Assembly (NCBI GenBank): GCA_949775045.1 | Contig: OX459096.1 | Location: 50,691,438-50,755,437 of the forward strand | Source: Metridium senile | Lineage: Eukaryota; Cnidaria; Anthozoa; Actiniaria; Metridiidae | DNA: 64,000 bases | Direction of reading: 5' to 3' | Part shown: positions 10,293 through 19,200 of the stretch, piece after piece | Layout: the number at the start of each line of letters is the position of its first letter | Position numbering within the stretch: the first letter of the stretch is position 1 | Position numbers and translations under genes: made by a program | The notes under the pieces: model-generated | What the model was told of the DNA's origin: nothing | Databases searched by the model: none | What the model saw: the letters and a program-made list of their open reading frames with translations, nothing else

Positions 10293-13200
10293 ATGAATCG
10301 AGTTGCAGTGGCAAGTAAAAGATATTCAGACTCAAAGGATTCGTTTAGCAAGTGTAATAATTATTATTTTTAACTGCAGGTTACAGGAGCCAACCGTGGC
10401 ATAGGGTTCCACATCGCTGAACAGCTTTGTAAACAGTTTGATGGTACTGTTATTCTGACAGGTAAACGTTAGAAGACAGTTGATTATAAATGTACTGCGA
10501 TCTATGCAAGCTGGAATGCATTTGCAATTTTATATATGGGAATGAAACTCACCTATTAAAGCTAGGGATATAGTGGCCCAGGCGATGTACTCGGGGGGGG
10601 GGGGGGGGGGGGGGGGTAAAATGACGGGGGGCTCCGACGTATTTTCTGGGGTTGACAATTTTCGTTCTGGGTATTTTTTTGGGTCAAGAGACCTGTCATG
10701 TATTTTTTTAGGTATTAAAAAGAAACATGTATTTTTTTTGGTTTTCACATCTCCGAGGTCAATTTTTTTTCGATCCGTGTATCAGAAAATTATTCGTTTG
10801 AAATTATTTTCAGCAAGGCGTGAGTTCCGTAAAAGAAACAAAGATAGAAGAGCCTGTTCAATTCAATAAATCCGTTTTAAGTCTTGAAATTTGCATGCCA
10901 TGTATTTTTGGGGGTGTAAAATTTCAGGTTTGAGTATTTTTTGGGGTTGCAATATGAAGCTCCGTCGGACGCCCCTTAGCCTGCAACAAGCAAGGAGGGT
11001 CTGCAACAAGCCCCCATGATTTTGCGTTTCTGCGTTCGCTCACGAACGCAGAATGCCATTGGTCAAGCACCTGTCAATCAATACTTTTGACAATGGAGAT
11101 TATATTTTTGACATCCAGTCCGACCAGAATGAAATGCTGGAAGATCATCGTTTGAACTACGTTTAAAACCTGAACAAGAAGAAGCAATTCAGTATCTTTT
11201 AGCCAGCAAAGATGTGCTAGCAGTTCTTCCGACTGGTTTTGGAAAGAGCCTTATTTATCAAAGATTTAGTGAGATAAAAAACTCGGAAAGTGAAGCCGTA
11301 GTGCTAGTCATTTCCTTTAATATTGACAAGCATAATAAAAAAAGATCTTGCATCTGAATCTATCTGATATTATAGTGATTGAAGTTCTTACACAGCAGAA
11401 CTTTCAACTTTAAGTCCAGAACGGTTGAAATCCTGTGACTTCATGATCCTGTTCAGCTCTGCAGAAGACGCTCTTGGGTCTGAACTCACACGTGCGTTTG
11501 TTGCTTATTGTGGTTGACGAAACCCATACTATAGAAACGTGATCCGGTAAAAGGTGCGTTTAATAAAGCTATAACCATTTGTATATTACAGTGATGTGAT
11601 TTTGAAAATTCAAATTTATCCGCAAACCATTTTTGTTTTCTATACTGATAAAAGCTTATTATTATTCCAAAAGGTTTTTATAAAACCTCAAAGATAAATT
11701 TGCAAATGTTTTTGTTTAAGATGCCATTCAAAGAAGACAAAGTAATGCGGAAAAAGTCGTTAACATTTACTTCTTTCACGACACGAACGCGTTTTGACAA
11801 TGTTGTAATTACTGTATAATGAAAATACCATGGATAATAAAATGTTTTGATTATCCATGATAAAACCAAACGTACTGTACGACAACGTTGTTTGTTGTAG
11901 ATTTGACTGGCTTCTCGCAGTGAGCGCTGATTTGCTGAAGTAATATGATCTATGTATGGGGGCAGTAACACAAACTACTGGGGGTTTGTTGCAGGCTCTC
12001 CTTTCTTTCCTCTCCTCCTCCCCTCCCCTTCCCTCTCCTCCTTTTCCCAAAGAGCCAGCTATGCAGGCTAGACGCCCCCTCCCCCCCCTTGTCATTTTAC
12101 CCCCAAGTACATCACCTGGGTATAGTGGTATTGGAAATTCAGATACAGGAGAAAAATATAAATTGCCCTTGGCGGGACTCCAACCCACTAGTCTGATGTG
12201 TTAATCACTATATCACAAGGACCAACCATGCTGGATATGCAGCTGGACAATGAATTATAGGGTAACTATGGGGGTTCCTAGGCAATATTTATCTCTAAGG
12301 GCAAGTTGAACAACGTAAATGGGTTCGCAGAATAGTGATATATAAAAATTGATATATTGAATTGAAATGCAATCTGAAACTCAGTCATCTTTATGGTTAT
12401 TTGATTAATATGGATGTCCAATCGAAAGCCACAAGGTTGTTAATTTTTCATTGATTGATCACTCGTTTTCAACATGAATCAGTTGATTGATCCCGATCCT
12501 GAATTGATTGGCATTGGTTATTGGTTGTTATCAAATTCATTGATTGGATACCCCAGATTCACTACAACTATTGCCTGAAGTGAATAGCTAATGATATCTC
12601 AAGCTAGTAACAGAAGCCTAGCCTATCAGAATCAATTGAATATTTGCATGCAAGCACAGATCCAGTGGAATGACAAATGGTGACTGTTAGTAATGTTTAC
12701 TTGCAATAATCATCTACTCCTTAATTAAATATATTTATTATATAACATATAGTGGTATACCGAGTGATATCAACTAGATAAAACGCCTATCCTAGTCATG
12801 AAGATATTATTGATATCGCACATGTGTGATATCACTCTCAACCAATCAACTTTCAAAACATATATTTTTTTTCTTCAATCTGTTATATAATAAACAGAAC
12901 ATTACATATGCGCTTGGAGATATGAATTTTATCTTCTCGTGTTGAAAAGATATCCCACTCATTCGCTGGGCTCACTCGTGGGATATCTTATCAACACTCG
13001 AAGATAAAATTCATATCTCCGCACGCCCATGTAATATCCTCTATATATTAATTTTTTCAAATGGAGGAAAAACTTATAAAATACTTGTGGCATGTGAGAG
13101 AACAATACATGAAACAAACTCTGTGAGGGAGTTGAGCCAAGGTCACAGTGACTATAGGCCACCCCTAGTATTTTTTAAATAAAGACTTTGCAGCTCAAGA

Positions 13201-16200
13201 AAGATAACCACTCCCTCACCTGGAAGAGTTGGTATTTCAATTTAGGATATTTATATCCTAGAGTTGACATTTCATTTTGGGATGTTTGTATGTAAAACTT
13301 TAAGCTGTTTCTGCTGTTTCTGATGTGTGAAAAGGATTAACATGACAACTCTTACAAACTAATTAAAATAAATGAAGATTTTGTCCCACATTCTTTCTCC
13401 ATAGCGAGAGATATCAAGCAAGGACATGCAGCATGTATGCAGCTAAAGAAGAATGATGACCATACTGTCGAAAGCCATCAATTGGATATATCTTGTGCAC
13501 AAAGTATTCATAAGCTAAAAACACACTTGTCAGATAAATATGGTGGCTTAGACATCCTGGTCAACAATGCTGGTGTGCTTATTCCAGTGAGTAGAGTTGT
13601 TGTTACTGCAGTTTTCAGTGAACACAAACATTGAAACAGCTTGTTTTTAAACTTGTTTTTCTCTGCTGTCAATCATAATCATATAGTCTTCAAAGACTGT
13701 CTGAGCCAAAACTGAATGTGAATGAAAGGCTCATGATCAACATGGCAGCAATTTTGATAATTCACCATATGTGTGGAGTGTTTGGGAGTCTTAGTTGACA
13801 AATATGAAAACCATTGCCATTTGAATCCAAGAGTGCTCAAACACACACAATTAACGATTCTGTAATCAAGGAATGGGTCATATGATCACACTATTGCTTA
13901 ACAAGTTGAAGCAAAGTCATGTGATGTGAAGTACAATGACAATGACAATTTTCACCTTACATTTACAAATTAATAAAAATATAATAAATTTTCCTTATAT
14001 TGAGGTGAGAGCAAACTGGATTAACTTTAAAAGCTATACAAAGCCAGTTTGCTATCTTAATTTCTATTATAATCAAACATGTACAGGACTGGTTGGGAAA
14101 AAATGAAGGGAGACAAGACTTGTCTAACACCCCACATACATGTCTATTGCTGAAGACCTTTACTTAGTATTTGTTTGTTGTTGTTTGATTGTTTTGTTAT
14201 TCAATGTTTCCTTGTTTTGTTATTGTTGTTATATATTTTGTGTTTCTTATATCTAAAAGTTGTGCCTGTTAAACAACTGTTTTGTTTACCTATAATTGAT
14301 AAGCTATAATAGATAATATACAAATAACTTACAATAAATGTTTCATCGGTGTATGGGTGTGCTGTGGTTATGTAACCAAAGATGATGTTTTGCAGAGTAT
14401 TATTGTACATTAATGTAGTATGATATTAGTCCACTTCAGGAATATCCTATGCTGATAAAGCAGACCAGTGTGTAAAGACAAACTTTCTTCATACTCTTGA
14501 TGTCTGTGAAGCATTGTTTCCTCTATTGAAAGATAATGCAAGGTTAGTTTAGCTCTTAATGATAGGTAATATAATGAAATTTGTAACACCGTAAAACAAT
14601 GTTGACTTAACTTAACTGACATTTTAGCCTATACTAGTTTACTCACTAGTTTCTATTTAGCTCTTAATGGTTTAATAAAATTATAAAAGGGGATGTTCAC
14701 TTTTTAAATTTCTATTTGCAAATGGGAAAATAAAACAAAATGACTCCACATCTAACCATACTCTCACAACTTTAAGGACATAAAGAAACTTCCACTAACA
14801 AGTAGCAATCCATGGCTGCAATGTAAACCACCATCTGCAACTGCCTTAGTGGTTTAATAAAATTATAAATGGGGATGTTCACTTTTTAAATTTCTATTTG
14901 CAAATGGGAAAATAAAACAAAATGACTCCACATCTAACCATACTCTCACAACTTTAAGGACATAAAGAAGCTTCCACTAACAAGTAGCAATCCATGGCTG
15001 CAATGTAAACCACCATCTGCAACTGCCTTAGTGGTATGGGTTGTTGGCAGTTGGTTTTAAAAATGACCCCTAAAATATCCACAGCAATTAAAGAACTGCC
15101 TTGTTGATTACAACCCCAAGATTTGTTTGCGTGATGCTTTCAGTAGTATCAGCTTATTTTATTACGTAAACCAAGACAAGTAGCAATGAGTATGGAGTGA
15201 TGTAACCAAGTAACAATGAGTATGGAGTGATGTTACCAAGTAACAATGAGTATGGAGTGATGTTACCAAGTAACAATGAGTATGGAGTGATGTTGCCAAG
15301 TAACAATGAGTATGGAGTGATGTTGCCAAGTAACAATGAGTATGGAGTGATGTTGCCAAGTAACAATAAGTATGGAGTGATGTTGCCAAGTAACAATGAG
15401 TATGGAGTGATGTTGCCAAGTAACAATAAGTATGGAGTGATGTTGCCAAGTAACAATGAGTATGGAGTGATGTTGCCAAGTAACAATGAGTATGGAGTGA
15501 TGTTGCCAAGTAACAATGAGTATGGAGTGATGTTGCCAAGTAACAATGAGTATGGAGTGATGTTGCAAAGTAACAATGAGTATGAGTGGTGTTGCCAAGT
15601 AACAATGAGTATGGAGGGATGTTGCCAAGTAACAATGAGTATGGAGTGATGTTGCCAAGTAACAATAAGTATGGAGTGATGTTGCCAAGTAACAATGAGT
15701 ATGGAGTGATGTTGCCAAGTAACAATAAGTATGGAGTGGTGTTGCCAAGTAACAATGAGTATGGAGTGATGTTGCCAAGTAACAATGAGTATGGAGTGAT
15801 GTTGCCAAGTAACAATGAGTATGGAGTGATGTTGCCAAGTAACAATAAGTATGGAGTGATGTTGCCAAGTAACAATGAGTATGGAGTGATGTTGCCAAGT
15901 AACAATGAGTATGGAGTGATGTTGCCAAGTAACAATAAGTGTGGAGTGATGTTGCCAAGTAACAATGAGTATGGAGTGATGTTGCCAAGTAACAATGAGT
16001 ATGGAGTGATGTTGCCAAGTAACAATAAGTATGGAGTGATGTTGCCAAGTAGCAATGAGTATGGAGTGATGTTGCCAAGTAGCAATGAGTATGGAGTGAT
16101 GTTGCCAAGTAACAATGAGTATGGAGTGATGTTGCCAAGTAACAATGAGTATGGAGTGATGTTGCCAAGTAACAATGAGTATGGAGTGATGTTGCCAAGT

Positions 16201-19200
16201 AACAATGAGTATGGAGTGACGTTGCCAAGTAACAATAAGTATGGAGTGATGTTGCCAAGTAGCAATGAGTATGGAGTGATGTTGCCAAGTAACAATGAGT
16301 ATGGAGTGATGTTGCCAAGTAACAATGAGTATGGAGTGATGTTGCCAAGTAACAATGAGTATGGAGTGATGTTGCCAAGTAACAATGAGTATTAATAATA
16401 ATGACTTTATTAAATGACTTTGCAATTATTATTATAAGGATAAAAACAATTGAATTATGTCATTTTTACATGACTCGATGACTACTTTTAAATATAATAT
16501 ATAATATGGTATAGTATAGTATAAAAAGTCTGTATATTTATCAATTAAAATGTCTCACGGCAAACGGAATAAAACTGCTCTTGTACCGTTCTGTACGATA
16601 GTTTATTTGATACTTTCTTTTTTTACGTAGGTTATAGTTTTTCGTTGCTGTTTCCGGAAGTAGGTGTGAAAGTTTGCTTTTGTCGGATATGCGTTGAAAA
16701 AAGTTCCTACAAATATTATATCTTCTTACTGAAAGGAGTTCAAGTCCAGCTTTACCAAGTGCTTCTGTGTAGTTCAAATCAGGGTAGGCAATAAAGAGTG
16801 CTCTTTTCTGGATTCTTTCGATAGTCTCGCTGAGGTAGGAGGGTAATCCGGTGTGCCATACCGGGCAACCATATTCAAGTATCGGTCTAGTAAAGCTGCA
16901 AAAGATCTGACATAATTGGCTCGGTTTAAAACCTGACCTTCTAAGGACTCGTAAGATGTACAAACGCTTTGAGGCTTTTGTAGTAATTTTCTCAATATGT
17001 AAGTTCCATTTTAGTTTAGGGGTGATCCAGATGCCCAGAAGTTTAAAAGAATCGGTTGTTTCTATCTCATGTCCATCGATATGCAGTGAGTCAACTGGTA
17101 GGGTCTGTCTCAAGAAATTTATTCTTAGTTCTTCTGTCTTCTTTATATTGACCTTCATGTTGTTATCAGATATCCAAGAGGCAATTTTGTTCAGCTGGTT
17201 TTGGAGAATAGATTCAGAGTTCTTGTTACATATTTCATACACTGTGCAGTCATCCACGTATTTAACAATTGGAGGCATATTACTCGTAACATCTACCTTG
17301 AGGTCGTTAATCATTACTATAAATAGAAGAGGGCCAAGTTTGGTACCTTGAGGTACGCCAGTAAATTTAGGTAACCAGTCAGAGAGACAGTCGTTGAGTT
17401 TAACTCGTTGTTTGCGATCACAAAGGAAGTTGGCAATCCAATTCAAGAGCATGGGATGGGTGTCCATGTTTTTGAGTTTATGAAGTATAATATTATGGTC
17501 GATGCGGTCGAATGCTTTGGAGAAGTCTATCATGCAGGATCGAATTATATTACCAGGTGAGTCAGTTGCTTTCAACCAGTTTTGAGTAAGCGTTATAAGT
17601 GCATGTGTTGTAGAAGAATCTTTCAAGCAGCCATACTGGTGATGATCAATATGTTCAGATATGTAGGATTGCAACCAGGAACAGATATAACCTTCAAGAA
17701 TTTTGCTAAGTACAGATGTCAGAGAGATTGGACGTAAATTGTCAGCTGCTGAGTGGACTGTTTTAGTTTTAGGGAGTGGTACGACGTCTGCACTTTTCCA
17801 TAAAGTTGGAATGGATCCTTCTTGGATTGAAGTGTTAAAAATGTGGCATATTGGTTGACTCAGCGTGTAGGAATTATACTTCAATAACCAGTTTGGAATG
17901 TTGTCTGGACCGGACGATTTGTTGACGTTGATGTTTGAGAGATCTTTTTGGACACTGTGCACTGAAATGAAGAACTTGTCAGGAATTTCCTCTAAAGTGA
18001 CGGGTAATGCAGACCATGAGATGGGAGAGAGTTCGCTTGCAACATTAGAGAAGGCTTGGTTGATATGGTTGGCAAGTGCTGGTCCACTTAGAATCACGTT
18101 TTCCTTCACAATATTTATTGGTAACTTGGCTTTGGACGTTCCAGAGTATGGAGTGATGTTGCCAAGTAACAATAAGTATGGAGTGATGTTGCCAAGTAAC
18201 AATGAGTATGGAGTGATGTTGCCAAGTAACAATAAGTATGGATTGATGTTGCCAAGTAACAATGAGTATGGAGTGATGTTGCCAAGTAACAATGAGTATG
18301 GAGTGATGTTGCCAAGTAACAATGAGTATGGAGTGATGTTGCCAAGTAACAATGAGTATGGAGTGATGTTGCCAAGTAACAATGAGTATGGAGTGATGTT
18401 GCCAAGTAACAATGAGTATGGAGTGATGTTGCCAAGTAACAATGAGTATGAGTGGTGTTGCCAAGTAACAATGAGTATGGAGGGATGTTGCCAAGTAACA
18501 ATGAGTATGGAGTGATGTTGCCAAGTAACAATAAGTATGGAGTGATGTTGCCAAGTAACAATGAGTATGGAGTGATGTTGCCAAGTAACAATGAGTATGG
18601 AGTGATGTTGCCAAGTAACAATGAGTATGGAGTGATGTTGCCAAGTAACAATGAGTATGGAGTGATGTTGCCAAGTAACAATGAGTATGGAGTGATGTTG
18701 CCAAGTAACAATAAGTATGGAGTGGTGTTGCCAAGTAACAATGAGTATGGATTGATGTTGCCAAGTAACAATGAGTATGGAGTGATGTTGCCAAGTAACA
18801 ATGAGTATGGAGTGATGTTGCCAAGTAACAATGAGTATGGAGTGATGTTACCAAGTAACAATGAGTATGGAGTGATGTTGCCAAGTAACAATGAGTATGG
18901 AGTGATGTTGCCAAGTAACAATGAGTATGGAGTGATGTTGCCAAGTAACAATGAGTATGGAGTGATGTTGCCAAGTAACAATGAGTATGGAGTGATGTTG
19001 CCAAGTAACAATGAGTATGAGTGGTGTTGCCAAGTAACAATGAGTATGGAGGGATGTTGCCAAGTAACAATGAGTATGGAGTGATGTTGCCAAGTAACAA
19101 TAAGTATGGAGTGATGTTGCCAAGTAACAATGAGTATGGAGTGATGTTGCCAAGTAACAATGAGTATGGAGTGATGTTGCCAAGTAACAATGAGTATGGA

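Noticed and set aside
11760..12204. 142-codon minus and 82-codon plus frames with Pro/Gly/Arg-rich translation
   Set aside because: They translate the G/C-rich end of the 10577-12120 transposon.
15154..16425. 423-codon and similar minus-strand frames over the satellite, and matching frames at 18045-19511
   Set aside because: They are products of a 30-bp unit without stops in any minus frame. The three frames give three different 10-residue repeats, there is no start context, and the region lies inside a well-supported CBR1 intron.
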